A stretch of DNA of 64,000 bases from positions 1,022,949 to 1,086,948 of the forward strand of contig NC_017461.1 of the NCBI RefSeq assembly GCF_000258425.1, in the 5' to 3' direction. Shown one piece after another: positions 1 through 8,182 of this stretch (positions are counted from its first letter, which is position 1; each line of letters starts with the position of its first letter). A model generated the notes under the pieces. That model made no database searches. It was not told the DNA's origin and was given only the letters and a program-made list of their open reading frames with translations. The position numbers were made by a program, and so were the translations under genes. This stretch comes from Fervidicoccus fontis Kam940. Its GTDB lineage: Archaea; Thermoproteota; Thermoprotei_A; Sulfolobales; Fervidicoccaceae.

Positions 1-41
1 AATTATAAATAACATTATTTTATTTAATAAATGTGGGAAAA

Positions 42-779
42 ATGTCTTTTAAGAACAGAACTTCTATAGTAACTGGGTCTGCAATGGGAATTGGAAAAGG
101 AATAGCACAAAAACTGGCATCATTAGGCTCAAACTTAATTCTTTTTGATATCTCAGATAAGATTTTTGAAACTGCAAAAGAAATTGAACATCTAGAAGTT
201 GAAGTTTTGCCATTTAAAGGAGATGTTACAAACAAAGAAGATGTTGAGAGATCAGTTGAAGAAGGTATTAGTAAGTTTGGAAAAATTGATATATTAGTTA
301 ACAATGCTGGGATATATCCTAGCAAACCCTTCATTGAGATGACAGAATCTGATTGGGATAGGGTATTAAATATAAACTTAAAAAGCATGTTCCTATTTTC
401 AAAAGCAGTTTTGCCGAATATGATGAAAAATTCCTATGGAAGAATTGTAAACATATCTTCAATAGCCGCAATTGTGGGATTTCCAGGTCTAATTCATTAC
501 AGCGCAAGCAAAGGAGGAGTCGTCGGGTTTACAAAAGCATTGGCTTTAGAAGTAGCAAAATTCGGAATAACAGTAAATGCAATTGCACCAGGTCCTATAG
601 AAACCTCTGGAACAAAAGTAGATGAACAGACGGCAGAAATATATAAGAGATTGATTCCAGTAGGGAGAATGGGAAAACCTGAAGATATTGCAAATGCAGT
701 CGCATTCCTTGCTTCCGAAGAATCTCAATTTATTACTGGACATTTGCTAGTAGTCGACGGTGGCTATACTATTCAGTAA
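42..779 (+). CDS. SDR-family NAD(P)-dependent oxidoreductase (FabG-like)
   Basis: A classical short-chain dehydrogenase. The Rossmann nucleotide motif TGSAMGIG is near residue 11, NNAG near residue 90, and the catalytic Y-S-A-S-K pair near residue 157. An aspartate after beta-2 (LILFDIS) suggests NAD(H) preference. The C-terminus ends in the usual ITG...VDGGYT. At 245 residues it is full length for the family. An in-frame GTG lies at 33, but ATG at 42 is the likelier start. The substrate cannot be told from sequence; sugar alcohols, hydroxy-acids or 3-oxoacyl compounds are all possible. No operon partner is visible because the window begins just upstream. Confidence 0.9.
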   Translation: MSFKNRTSIVTGSAMGIGKGIAQKLASLGSNLILFDISDKIFETAKEIEHLEVEVLPFKGDVTNKEDVERSVEEGISKFGKIDILVNNAGIYPSKPFIEMTESDWDRVLNINLKSMFLFSKAVLPNMMKNSYGRIVNISSIAAIVGFPGLIHYSASKGGVVGFTKALALEVAKFGITVNAIAPGPIETSGTKVDEQTAEIYKRLIPVGRMGKPEDIANAVAFLASEESQFITGHLLVVDGGYTIQ

Positions 780-868
780 ATTTTTTATTTTTCAGTACGA
801 ATCGGCCTTTCTTCATTGCAGTTATCTGCTCAAATAAAGACCCGGATTCGCTCATCATCAAAAAATTC

Positions 869-1588
869 TTACATATATGGTTCTTTTCCTGCACGTGAAG
901 CCGCGATTTCTTCAAGCTTCTTTATTTCTTCTTCTATCATTTTTCCTTCCTCTATAAGCTTGGAATTATCAATACTTAAGCTGAACAGCCTGTTTAAGGC
1001 TTCAATAGCTGTTGCAGCAGCTGCAGGATCAGGGGTCTCTGCATTTGCATATGGAAGTAGAACTATCGCAGGCACTTTCAAGAGCTCAGAATACATGAGT
1101 TGCAATGCAAGAGGTCCGATTATTAGCAGACCTTTTTCAAGTTCTTCTGCATCAATGCTTTCACCACGATAATAGGAGTTCTTTAGCCACCTCATTTTTT
1201 CATCTTCTTTGTTTTTAAATTTTTTATCGAGTCCTCCGATTAAAACTAATGGAGAAATTCCATATTTTGCTGCAAATTTTGTTATTTCATATACGTATTC
1301 ATCTCTTATTCTCTCGTCAGGAATTTCCCTAGTGACAAAAACAACAAGCTTATTCTCTTTGCTTGCAAAGATTTCGAACGGATATGCTATACCGTAATCA
1401 TCTCTATAAACATACTCTGGGTGGTACTTTGTCGTTATAATGCCTATTCTTTCCATTTTTAATGAATTTACGAGATGTAATGCGGATATGATACCTACTG
1501 CACCGAACCCTTTAAAGCCAGAAACGCCTCTAAATCCTTTCCCTATTACCCCTCTTTTTATAATATGTAAACCGATTCTGTCAACCAA
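869..1588 (-). CDS. PAC2-family protein (proteasome-assembly-chaperone-like ATP-grasp fold)
   Basis: A 239-residue protein of the archaeal PAC2 family. It carries the recurring GFKGFGAVGIISALHLV segment near the N-terminus, a central ISPLVLIGG segment and the GPLALQLMYSE...VPAIVLLPYA core. The last 40 residues are a charged, probably helical tail (EEGKMIEEEIKKLEEI). Members are cytosolic and often sit beside translation or proteasome genes, but a biochemical role in archaea is not settled. It lies 9 bp downstream of the PUA-protein gene on the same strand, so the two are probably co-transcribed. Confidence 0.8.
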   Translation of the reverse strand: MVDRIGLHIIKRGVIGKGFRGVSGFKGFGAVGIISALHLVNSLKMERIGIITTKYHPEYVYRDDYGIAYPFEIFASKENKLVVFVTREIPDERIRDEYVYEITKFAAKYGISPLVLIGGLDKKFKNKEDEKMRWLKNSYYRGESIDAEELEKGLLIIGPLALQLMYSELLKVPAIVLLPYANAETPDPAAAATAIEALNRLFSLSIDNSKLIEEGKMIEEEIKKLEEIAASRAGKEPYM

Positions 1589-1597
1589 AGCTATATT

Positions 1598-2080
1598 TCA
1601 CCTTTTTCTTTTTATTAAAGCTACTTTTCCCCTCTTTATCTTTTTTATCTCTTCATGACACAAAAGAGCCTTCCCTAAAGCTAAAAGCTCTCCATTTTCA
1701 TTTACAATAAAAACTTCATCGCCATCTCTTATATCATTTGTGCTCCATGCTACAGCAGGAGCTAATAATGTCTTTTTAGTATAATTTTCAAATACCTCTG
1801 TAATAACTGCGATCCTTTTTGTCTCTTTTGGTATGCTTGGAAATATTAGGCTAGCTCCGTACATACTTAAAGAAAATAGCCCTATTTTAGGATTGAAGTA
1901 TAAGGCTTCTTCTCCGTTTATATATACAGTTCTTATTCTTCCGGTAGAATACCTGCTTACTTCAATGCTATTGTTACTTTTGAATATAGACTCTACAGCT
2001 TCTTTACCAAATTGGTATGCTATTACACTTTTTAGTTGAATCAGTTCAAATTTACTTGGCTTTTCTCTTTTTATTCGCAT
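1598..2080 (-). CDS. PUA-domain RNA-binding protein
   Basis: A 160-residue protein with a C-terminal PUA domain from about residue 75. The stretches LLAPAVAWSTNDIRDGDEV and GELLALGKALL give the usual PUA pattern of an 'xxGV/AxxxxxxxxxGDxV' strand followed by a glycine-containing strand. The N-terminal half (IRTVYINGEEALYFNPKIGLFSLS) resembles the pre-PUA module of archaeal Nip7/Tgt-like proteins. It probably binds structured RNA such as tRNA or rRNA, perhaps as part of a modification or ribosome assembly factor. It is the first gene of a pair with the PAC2-family gene. Confidence 0.75.
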   Translation of the reverse strand: MRIKREKPSKFELIQLKSVIAYQFGKEAVESIFKSNNSIEVSRYSTGRIRTVYINGEEALYFNPKIGLFSLSMYGASLIFPSIPKETKRIAVITEVFENYTKKTLLAPAVAWSTNDIRDGDEVFIVNENGELLALGKALLCHEEIKKIKRGKVALIKRKR

Positions 2081-2156
2081 AGATGTTTCCCTTATAAAGT
2101 TATAAATGTTATAAAGTTAATATTTGATATCTTAAACTTAATTGGTGGTATTAAGT

Positions 2157-2201
2157 ATGGGATGTAAAGGAAAGAAGAAGAAAGAAGAGAAAAAGCAATA
2201 A
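2157..2201 (+). CDS. Possible 14-residue basic micro-ORF
   Basis: ATG at 2157 opens the reading frame MGCKGKKKKEEKKQ, closed by TAA. A ribosome site GGTGGT lies at 2144-2149, an ideal distance upstream and matching the 16S 3' end (GGAGGTGATC in the antisense at 45575). An AT-rich TATA-like stretch precedes it. The peptide is almost entirely lysine and glutamate. It is too short to assign to a family, and such purine runs can arise by chance; only the strong ribosome site argues for translation. Confidence 0.3.
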   Translation: MGCKGKKKKEEKKQ

Positions 2202-2502
2202 GCTATCTAATTATTTTATCGAGGAATTTGGAATCGACTTGATATAGGTGATAAAATAGTAATAAAACCCTTAAAACAATTAACCAATTTTTTTAAGTCT
2301 TATGTAATAATGATCACATTTAATCTTCTACGAATATAATTCCCAATCGATCATAGCTACTTATTAGTGTATGCTGCCCATTTGGACTTATCTCATACCT
2401 CTAGTAATAAAAATGTAATAGCTAAATAAAAACTAAACAAAAAACAGCTTTTTAAAAAGATTAATGGGGAAGCAATGAATTAAAGAGCTATAAGGTTTTT
2501 AG
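2202..2502. other. Intergenic region, no gene recognised
   Basis: AT-rich. On the minus strand a 26-codon open stretch (about 2400 down to 2320) reads RYEISPNGQHTLISSY and could be a fragment of a lost gene, but it lacks a start and a partner. Nothing else is supported. Confidence 0.4.
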
Positions 2503-2618
2503 TGGGCCCGCGGGGATTTGAACCCCGGACCACGGGGATATTCGCCAGTGTTCCCCGGTCCCGAGTCGGGTGGCAATAAAGCCATACCCCGCATCCTACC
2601 AAGCTAGACTACGGGCCC
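2503..2618 (-). tRNA. tRNA-Pro(CGG) with two apparent introns
   Basis: The minus strand folds to a 74-nt class I tRNA when two 21-nt segments are removed. The acceptor stem is GGGCCCG/CGGGCCC with discriminator A (2503). The T arm is CGGGG-TTCAAAT-CCCCG, the anticodon stem CGGGG/CCCCG and the anticodon loop CTCGGGA, which gives anticodon CGG. One extra segment (about 2566-2586) separates the 5' anticodon strand from the loop and forms its own hairpin TGGC...GCCA. The other (about 2538-2558) separates the loop from the 3' strand and can form GGGGA...TCCCC. Exact splice points can slide by a few bases. No CCA is encoded. Confidence 0.85.
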
Positions 2619-2641
2619 TATAAAAAAACTTTCTATTTTAA

Positions 2642-2653
2642 GCTTTTATATTT
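2642..2653 (-). promoter_or_regulatory. TATA box of tRNA-Pro
   Basis: The minus strand reads AAATATAAAAGC, centred about 29 nt upstream of the first base of the tRNA acceptor stem, the normal archaeal TATA-to-start spacing for a tRNA gene. Confidence 0.6.
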
Positions 2654-2715
2654 TTTCGACTATTATCTAAAAATATTTTTATTTGTAATATTAAATTATA
2701 TCAGGGGATTTTTAA

Positions 2716-3423
2716 TTGATCTCTGATTTTATAATAGAAAGGATTTCCAAAGAAATTGCTGGCGAAATTGCATGGAGTGAAAATCCTGGAGAAGCAATGA
2801 AGAAATGGAGAAGAATCTTTAATGTGACTCAGCTTGAAATATCAAAGAAAATGGGGGTATTTTCTAGCGTTCTTAGCGATTACGAAAAGGGTAGAAGATC
2901 ACCTGGCAGTAAGTTCATAAGGAAATTTGTGATTTCTCTTCTCGAAATAGATGAAAAAAGGGGATGGATTACGGTCAAAGAGCTTGCGAGAAATTTAAGA
3001 TTACCCGCTACTGCCCTTTTAGATATAAGGGAATTTACTAAGGAAGTCACACTAGAGAAAGTAGTTGAGGCTATAAATGGAGAAGTATTGTATGGAAAAG
3101 ATGAATTGAACAAATATATATATGGCTATACGGTTTTGGATAGCATAGCTACTATAGAAACCCTGTCAGGTTACGAGTTTTTAACAATAATGGGTCTAAC
3201 TACAGAAAGAGCGCTGATCTTTACGAATGTAGGTACGGGGAGGTCCCCAATGGTCGCTGTAAAAGTTTCTTTCTTGAAGCCAAGAGCAGTAGTAGTTCAC
3301 GGTCCAAAAGTTGTAGATCCGCTTACAATTAAACTTGCACAAAGCGATGGGATTCCATTCATTCTTTCAAGAGCTCCTGACGTAAATACTTTGATTAAAA
3401 ACCTTAAAAGCTTACAAGGATAG
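2716..3423 (+). CDS. Archaeal HTH (Xre-type) transcriptional regulator
   Basis: A 235-residue protein with a helix-turn-helix at about residues 28-75 (WRRIFNVTQLEISKKMGVF...SDYEKGRRSPGSKFIRKF), the Cro/Xre arrangement. The C-terminal half holds a predicted alpha/beta sensor-like region (TGRSPMVAVKVSFLKPRAVVVHG) found in archaeal regulators of the COG1709 type. The start is a TTG at 2716 behind GGGGAT. It is a probable DNA-binding regulator with an unknown ligand. It lies just ahead of the mevalonate operon, but a 120-bp AT-rich gap with promoter-like sequence separates them, so a regulatory link is only a suggestion. Confidence 0.8.
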   Translation: MISDFIIERISKEIAGEIAWSENPGEAMKKWRRIFNVTQLEISKKMGVFSSVLSDYEKGRRSPGSKFIRKFVISLLEIDEKRGWITVKELARNLRLPATALLDIREFTKEVTLEKVVEAINGEVLYGKDELNKYIYGYTVLDSIATIETLSGYEFLTIMGLTTERALIFTNVGTGRSPMVAVKVSFLKPRAVVVHGPKVVDPLTIKLAQSDGIPFILSRAPDVNTLIKNLKSLQG

Positions 3424-3545
3424 ACGTTGAGGTTAAATTTGTTATATCTTAAGAAATTGAAAATATATTTATTGTTTTGTTAAAATTTCTTATAGTTAAT
3501 AATAATTTATGGTTTACTGATTTAAAAAGATAAAGGGGGCTAACC

Positions 3546-4847
3546 TTGAAAAATTTAGAACAATTACTTCTCATTAACAAACTTCGCGAAAGCGAAAATA
3601 TAAGAGAATATAATGATAGAGAATACAATGAAGAATTTGAAATACCTCTATTGATAAAGAAAAATCAAGGATCTTCTACTGTTCTATTTAGAGCGTCTCG
3701 AACACCTTTTCCAATAATCTCAAATTTATTTGAAACGAGGGAGAAGTTTTTAAAAGTTTTTGGCTTTAAAAATTTAGAGGATTTCTATAGACTAGTGACT
3801 GATTTGAAGCCTGAAAAAGATCCATATGTAGAGTTTGATTTTGACAAATATTATGAAAAGAGTAATTATGGATTGAGTAAGCTAGGCGCACTGAAATATT
3901 ATGAGAAAGACGGAGGCTTTTATTTCACTTCAACGATTTTCATTGCAAAAACCGAATTGTCATATAATGCAAGTATTCATAGAACGATGGTAATCGATGA
4001 CTACAGCGCAGTTGCTAGGATAGTGCCAAGGCACTTGTATAGAATAATTGAAAATAACAAATCGCTTGGAAAGGATACAAAGGTCACAATATTGCTTGGG
4101 GCTCACCCAATTATTGAGCTGGTTTCATCAATTTCGCCTCCATACAACCAATTCGAATTTGAGCTTATTCCGAATCTTTTAGGAAAGAAACTTCCGATAG
4201 TAAAAAGTCCATTGTGGAATAACCCAGTTCCTCTTGGAACATCGATAATAATTGAAGCTACTATAACTAACGAAATGGTAAATGAGGGGCCTTTTGTCGA
4301 CATAATGGGTACCTATGACAGGATAAGGAAGCAACCTCTAATAAAAATCAATGGAATATACACATTGAAAGAAAAACCGATAGCTGTTCATGCGATACTT
4401 CCAGGAGGGGGAGAGCATCAGCTATTAATGGGGATAACAAAAGAAGCGCAAATATATAAAGCTGTAAGTCTCGTTGTTCCTAAGGTGCATAAAGTTAGGT
4501 TAACTCAAGCTGGAGGAGGATGGCTTCATGCCGCTATATCAATTGATAAAAATCACGATGGAGATGGAAAAAATGCTATACTGGCTGCTTTTGGTGCTCA
4601 TCCAAGCTTGAAACACGTAGTTGTTGTAGATGGCGATGTGGATATAGATGATCCTAACATGATAGAATGGGCTATCGCAACAAGATTTCAAGCAGATAGA
4701 GGATTAATAGTTGTAAAAAATGCCAGAGGTTCAACGCTTGATCCAAGTGCAAATGATGGAATTTCTGCAAAAATGGGAATCGATGCTACAAAGCCTTTAA
4801 ATGGTTCATTTATATTCGAGAGAGCGAAAATTCCAGGTGAAATGTAA
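3546..4847 (+). CDS. UbiD-family decarboxylase, probable anhydromevalonate phosphate decarboxylase
   Basis: A 433-residue UbiD-fold protein. Recognisable family segments are TILLGAHPIIEL near residue 180, the EGPF...GTYD motif near residue 250 that contributes a catalytic glutamate to the prenyl-FMN site, and VVVVDGDVDIDDP near residue 357. It is encoded directly ahead of both aconitase-X subunits. Together they match the archaeal mevalonate branch, in which phosphomevalonate is dehydrated to trans-anhydromevalonate 5-phosphate and then decarboxylated to isopentenyl phosphate. The start is TTG behind AAGGGGGC. The function is inferred from family plus operon; a decarboxylase for an aromatic acid is the alternative. 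Confidence 0.85.
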   Translation: MKNLEQLLLINKLRESENIREYNDREYNEEFEIPLLIKKNQGSSTVLFRASRTPFPIISNLFETREKFLKVFGFKNLEDFYRLVTDLKPEKDPYVEFDFDKYYEKSNYGLSKLGALKYYEKDGGFYFTSTIFIAKTELSYNASIHRTMVIDDYSAVARIVPRHLYRIIENNKSLGKDTKVTILLGAHPIIELVSSISPPYNQFEFELIPNLLGKKLPIVKSPLWNNPVPLGTSIIIEATITNEMVNEGPFVDIMGTYDRIRKQPLIKINGIYTLKEKPIAVHAILPGGGEHQLLMGITKEAQIYKAVSLVVPKVHKVRLTQAGGGWLHAAISIDKNHDGDGKNAILAAFGAHPSLKHVVVVDGDVDIDDPNMIEWAIATRFQADRGLIVVKNARGSTLDPSANDGISAKMGIDATKPLNGSFIFERAKIPGEM

Positions 4848-6050
4848 ATGTTTTTGACTAAAGAGGAAGAAAGCATACTAAATGGCGCGCATGGAGAAAT
4901 AAAAGCTTTGGCTCTAAAGACTATTATAAAAATTGGTGAATCATTGAATGCAGAAAGACTTGTAGATGTCTCCCACGTTCACGCTTCAGGTCTTTCTTAC
5001 TTAACCATAGGAGATGCCGGATTAGTATTTATCGAAAGCGTAGTATCAAAGAATGCAAAGGTCAAGGTCTTTTCTACATTAAACCCCGTGGGAATGGATC
5101 TGGATGATTGGAAAAAAATGGGAATAAGTGAAGATTTCGCAGAAAAGCAAAAAAGAATAGTTGAACTTGTTCTAAAGTTAGGGTTTGACCCTACATTTAC
5201 GTGTACCCCTTATCTTATAAGAAAGCCGTTTCCGGGAGAACATTTGGCATGGGGAGAAAGCTCAGCTGTAGGGATGGCAAATACGTACTATGGTGCTTAT
5301 ACGAATAGAGAAGGAGGTCCAATTACAATACTGAGCGCTATTGTTGGAAAAATTTATGAAGCTGGTTTGCATTTAAAGGAGAACAGGGTTCCAACGGTCG
5401 AAATTATCATAGATGGAGAGATAGATCTAACAGATCCTTCTATTAGTGGGGCTTTAGGAATTATTGTAGGAGAAAAAATAAAGAGCGGTATTCCTTTGTT
5501 TAAGAGAAATAGACTGACTAGTTTTGAAGCTATAAAATCTTATACTGCGGCGGTTGGTGCGAATGGAGATATAGCTATGAGCGTAATAGATGGGATTACA
5601 CCAGAATATAAGGATCTCATTAAAAAGGCTGGAGAATTGGAGAAGGTACACATAGATGCAAATGAATTAAAAGAGATTGTTAAGGACAGTATTGATTATA
5701 TACCTGATGTTGTTTTAATGGGTTGCCCTCACGCAGATCTTGAAGAAATTCTGAATTTTTCTATACAGATAAAGGACTGTAAAAAAATCAATGTACCAGT
5801 GATCATATCGACATCAAGATATGTTTCAAATAAGTTAAACGAGATGGGGCTACTCCAGCAACTTGAAGAAAAAGGAGTTATTTTTATCAAAGATACATGC
5901 CCGGTCGTATCTCCTTTTGTTAGTTTGAAGTTTAAAAATATAGTAACGGTAAGTGGAAAGAGCTTATTCTATCTTCCAAGAATGCATGATGTCAAAGTAG
6001 CAATTGTGCCTTTCAATAAAGTGGGTGAAGTAGTATGCAGGAAAAAGTGA
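4848..6050 (+). CDS. Phosphomevalonate dehydratase large subunit (aconitase X catalytic)
   Basis: A 400-residue aconitase-X (DUF521) protein. Hallmarks are the N-terminal LTKEEESILNG, the substrate/cluster region AVGMANTYYGAYTNREGG near residue 140, and cysteines in VLMGCPHADLEE (about 290) and KDTCPVVSPF (about 345) that would ligate the iron-sulfur cluster. In the archaeal modified mevalonate pathway this subunit dehydrates (R)-5-phosphomevalonate. Its ATG directly follows the TAA of the decarboxylase gene, and its 3' end overlaps the small-subunit gene by 16 bp, indicating tight translational coupling. Confidence 0.9.
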   Translation: MFLTKEEESILNGAHGEIKALALKTIIKIGESLNAERLVDVSHVHASGLSYLTIGDAGLVFIESVVSKNAKVKVFSTLNPVGMDLDDWKKMGISEDFAEKQKRIVELVLKLGFDPTFTCTPYLIRKPFPGEHLAWGESSAVGMANTYYGAYTNREGGPITILSAIVGKIYEAGLHLKENRVPTVEIIIDGEIDLTDPSISGALGIIVGEKIKSGIPLFKRNRLTSFEAIKSYTAAVGANGDIAMSVIDGITPEYKDLIKKAGELEKVHIDANELKEIVKDSIDYIPDVVLMGCPHADLEEILNFSIQIKDCKKINVPVIISTSRYVSNKLNEMGLLQQLEEKGVIFIKDTCPVVSPFVSLKFKNIVTVSGKSLFYLPRMHDVKVAIVPFNKVGEVVCRKK

Positions 6051-6436
6051 GAATAAGAGTTAAAATTCTAAACGAGGGAGACGCTGAAGGAGAAATAGTT
6101 GCATATAACTTTCCGATATCTTTTTTAGGGGAAGTAAACGCGAAAAATGGAGAGATAATTTTTAAAGACAAGAAAATAAGCATTAAAGACAAAATCTTGA
6201 TATTTCCGAATACAAGGGGAAGCACAGTTGGGAGCTATGTTATTTATGCTCTAAAGTATTACAACAACGCACCTAAAGCAATTATAGTTGAAAAAGCTGA
6301 GCCTATACTTATTGCAGGATGCGTATTGTCAGGTATACCTTTGGCTGAGGATTTAGAGGGAAACTTACTAAAAGAAGCAAAAAAGTATAGCAAGGCTAAG
6401 CTAGATAGTAAGGAAGGCATTTTATTTTTATACTAA
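6035..6436 (+). CDS. Phosphomevalonate dehydratase small subunit (aconitase X swivel)
   Basis: A 133-residue DUF126 swivel-domain protein. Typical features are LNEGDAEGEIV at the start, ISFLGEVN, and the conserved FPNTRGSTVGSYVIY loop near residue 65 that closes over the substrate. The C-terminal region AEPILIAGCVLSGIP is also characteristic. It pairs with the large subunit to form the active dehydratase of the archaeal mevalonate route supplying isoprenoid lipids. It overlaps the large-subunit gene, so the two products are probably made in fixed ratio. It is the last gene of the operon. Confidence 0.9.
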   Translation: MQEKVRIRVKILNEGDAEGEIVAYNFPISFLGEVNAKNGEIIFKDKKISIKDKILIFPNTRGSTVGSYVIYALKYYNNAPKAIIVEKAEPILIAGCVLSGIPLAEDLEGNLLKEAKKYSKAKLDSKEGILFLY

Positions 6437-6538
6437 TTTTATTAATTTTTGTTTTTTTTAAATTTTTTATGTAATAAAAAAAAATAAATACCAGTTGGTG
6501 TGAATTTTTTAAGTAGAAGTGTTACCAGGTGTTAAATC

Positions 6539-7183
6539 TTGCATATACCTGACGGATATCTGACTGAAAGTGTATGGATAACATGTTATGTAATATCTCT
6601 TCCAATAATTATTTTTTCTTATATAAGATTGAGATCTAAGCTAAAAAAAGAAGAGCTTTCTACGTCTTTTTTTGCTGTTATTACCGCTGCGGTTTTTGCT
6701 CTTCAAATGGTTAATTATCCTTTAGGACCTGGGGGTACTACTGCACACCTTATAGGAACCCCCCTTCTTTCTATAATCTTCGGACCTGAAGCTGGGATAG
6801 TTGGTCTCTCAATTGTCCTCTTAATTCAAGCATTATTATTTGGAGATGGTGGTATAACTACTTATGGAGCTAATACGCTCAATATGGCAGTTACCGCATC
6901 GGTAGTTTCATTTTTTTCGTATGTCCTTCTAAGAAAGTTATATAAAAACGAGAAAGGAAGAATAGTAGCAGGCGCTATTTCGGGTTGGCTGGGAATAGTT
7001 TCTGCCGCATTTATGTGCGGCTTGGAACTTGGACTGTCTAAGAGCACTTTTGGCTATGGTCTCTCTGTGACTATACCTGTAATGGTGATTTCTCATGCCA
7101 TATTAGGAATAGTTGAGGGGCTTGTGACGGGTTTTGCGATATATGCTATAGGTAAGTATAGACCCGATCTTCTAAAGAGGTGA
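6539..7183 (+). CDS. cbiM: Cobalt/nickel transport protein CbiM-type (substrate-binding S unit)
   Basis: A 214-residue membrane protein beginning with the diagnostic MHIPDGYL, whose histidine and N-terminus bind the metal ion in CbiM/NikM. It has five or six hydrophobic segments and the family loop PLGPGGTTAHLIG near residue 62. The start is a TTG at 6539 behind GGTG at 6529-6532; that start is fixed by the N-terminal motif. It is the specificity component of an energy-coupling-factor transporter for Co2+ or Ni2+, which cannot be told apart from sequence alone. Genes for the other three components follow directly. Confidence 0.9.
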   Translation: MHIPDGYLTESVWITCYVISLPIIIFSYIRLRSKLKKEELSTSFFAVITAAVFALQMVNYPLGPGGTTAHLIGTPLLSIIFGPEAGIVGLSIVLLIQALLFGDGGITTYGANTLNMAVTASVVSFFSYVLLRKLYKNEKGRIVAGAISGWLGIVSAAFMCGLELGLSKSTFGYGLSVTIPVMVISHAILGIVEGLVTGFAIYAIGKYRPDLLKR

Positions 7184-7188
7184 TACAT

Positions 7189-7449
7189 ATGAAAAAAAGC
7201 ACAATAATAATTCTTCTCATATCAATAATAGCAATATTTTTAGGATCAACAATATTTTCTTATTCTTATGAACCTCTTGACAAAGTAGCAGAGGAATTGA
7301 ACCTCACTTCAAAAAGCATCATACAATCACCATTTCCTGAATATACAGTTCCAGGAATATCCGAATGGATCGGAGGCATTATATCGGGCATAGTTGGAAT
7401 GGCAATGATATTTCTTATTCTAATGGTATTATTGAAGCTAGGTAAGTGA
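7189..7449 (+). CDS. PDGLE-type small membrane component (CbiN/NikN analogue)
   Basis: An 86-residue protein with a hydrophobic helix at each end and an external middle region reading EPLDKVAEELNL...SPFPEYTVPGI. This corresponds to the PDGLE domain, in which the namesake motif has degenerated to EPLDK. Such proteins accompany or are fused to CbiM/NikM and stimulate metal uptake. ATG at 7189 is preferred over the GTG at 7180 because AGAGGTGA ends at 7183, six bases before the ATG. It is coupled to cbiM by near contact. Confidence 0.8.
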   Translation: MKKSTIIILLISIIAIFLGSTIFSYSYEPLDKVAEELNLTSKSIIQSPFPEYTVPGISEWIGGIISGIVGMAMIFLILMVLLKLGK

Positions 7450-7452
7450 AAT

Positions 7453-8169
7453 ATGGAAGCACTAAAGAAATTAAGCGAGTTTATTGAAAAAAGTTATTTG
7501 GCGGATTATCACAAAATAAATAGATTTTTTAGCGAAGCAGATGCTGCTCTTATTTCTCTAGTGACACCAATTCTTGTTGTATTGTCCAAAGACATAAGAT
7601 TTTCACTTGTTATAATCTTTTCTTCTTTTCTTGTAGCCTTTTTAATGAAAGAAAGCTTATTGAGGCAACTAAAAAATACGCTGTTTTTCATTCCACTATT
7701 TTCTTTAGCAGTTGCAGTGCCTAGGTATTTTATTGATCCTTCTTTTGGGATATACGGATTACTTGAGTTCTTTTTTAAAGTATGGGCTGCTCTTTCGTTT
7801 CCAACTCTTATGGCGAGATGTTATGGGGTAGAAAGATTGGCATCTGGGTTTGCATCAATTGGCATCCCCTCAGGGTTTTCATCTCTTTTAGCTTTAACTT
7901 CAATTGATGCATTAATATCTACAAGAATGTTATGGAATTCCGTCTTAATGTTACGGTCAAGAGGAGGGTTGAAAGTTTCTCTAAAAGAAATTGGATATTT
8001 TGTCGGATTTCAATTCTTAAGAAGCTTTGAAAGAGGCGAGAGAATCAATTTGGCGTATTTATCAAGAGGAGGAATGGAAATTTCTCTCAGACGTAGTTCT
8101 TTAAGTATTAAGATTGTTCCTTTTATGTTAACAATTTTTATTCTTTTCATTATTTGCACCAAAATTTAA
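7453..8169 (+). CDS. cbiQ: ECF transporter transmembrane component CbiQ/EcfT
   Basis: A 238-residue CbiQ-family integral membrane protein. Its amphipathic N-terminal region (KLSEFIEKSYLADYH) is typical of CbiQ, which begins with residues linking to the S component. Four or five hydrophobic segments follow. The two cytoplasmic coupling-helix motifs appear as RMLWNSVLMLRSRGG near residue 158 and INLAYLSRGG near residue 198, both containing the Ala/Ser-R-G-G core that contacts the ATPase. The gene lies 3 bp after the PDGLE gene. Confidence 0.88.
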   Translation: MEALKKLSEFIEKSYLADYHKINRFFSEADAALISLVTPILVVLSKDIRFSLVIIFSSFLVAFLMKESLLRQLKNTLFFIPLFSLAVAVPRYFIDPSFGIYGLLEFFFKVWAALSFPTLMARCYGVERLASGFASIGIPSGFSSLLALTSIDALISTRMLWNSVLMLRSRGGLKVSLKEIGYFVGFQFLRSFERGERINLAYLSRGGMEISLRRSSLSIKIVPFMLTIFILFIICTKI

Positions 8170-8182
8170 GAGGTAGTAAAAA

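Noticed and set aside
3485-3545. Riboswitch or operator upstream of the mevalonate operon.
   Set aside because: The stretch is AT-rich with a plain ribosome site; no inverted repeat or structured leader is visible.
6437-6538. Cobalamin riboswitch upstream of cbiM.
   Set aside because: Only about 100 AT-rich bases lie between the genes and no cobalamin-box sequence is present.
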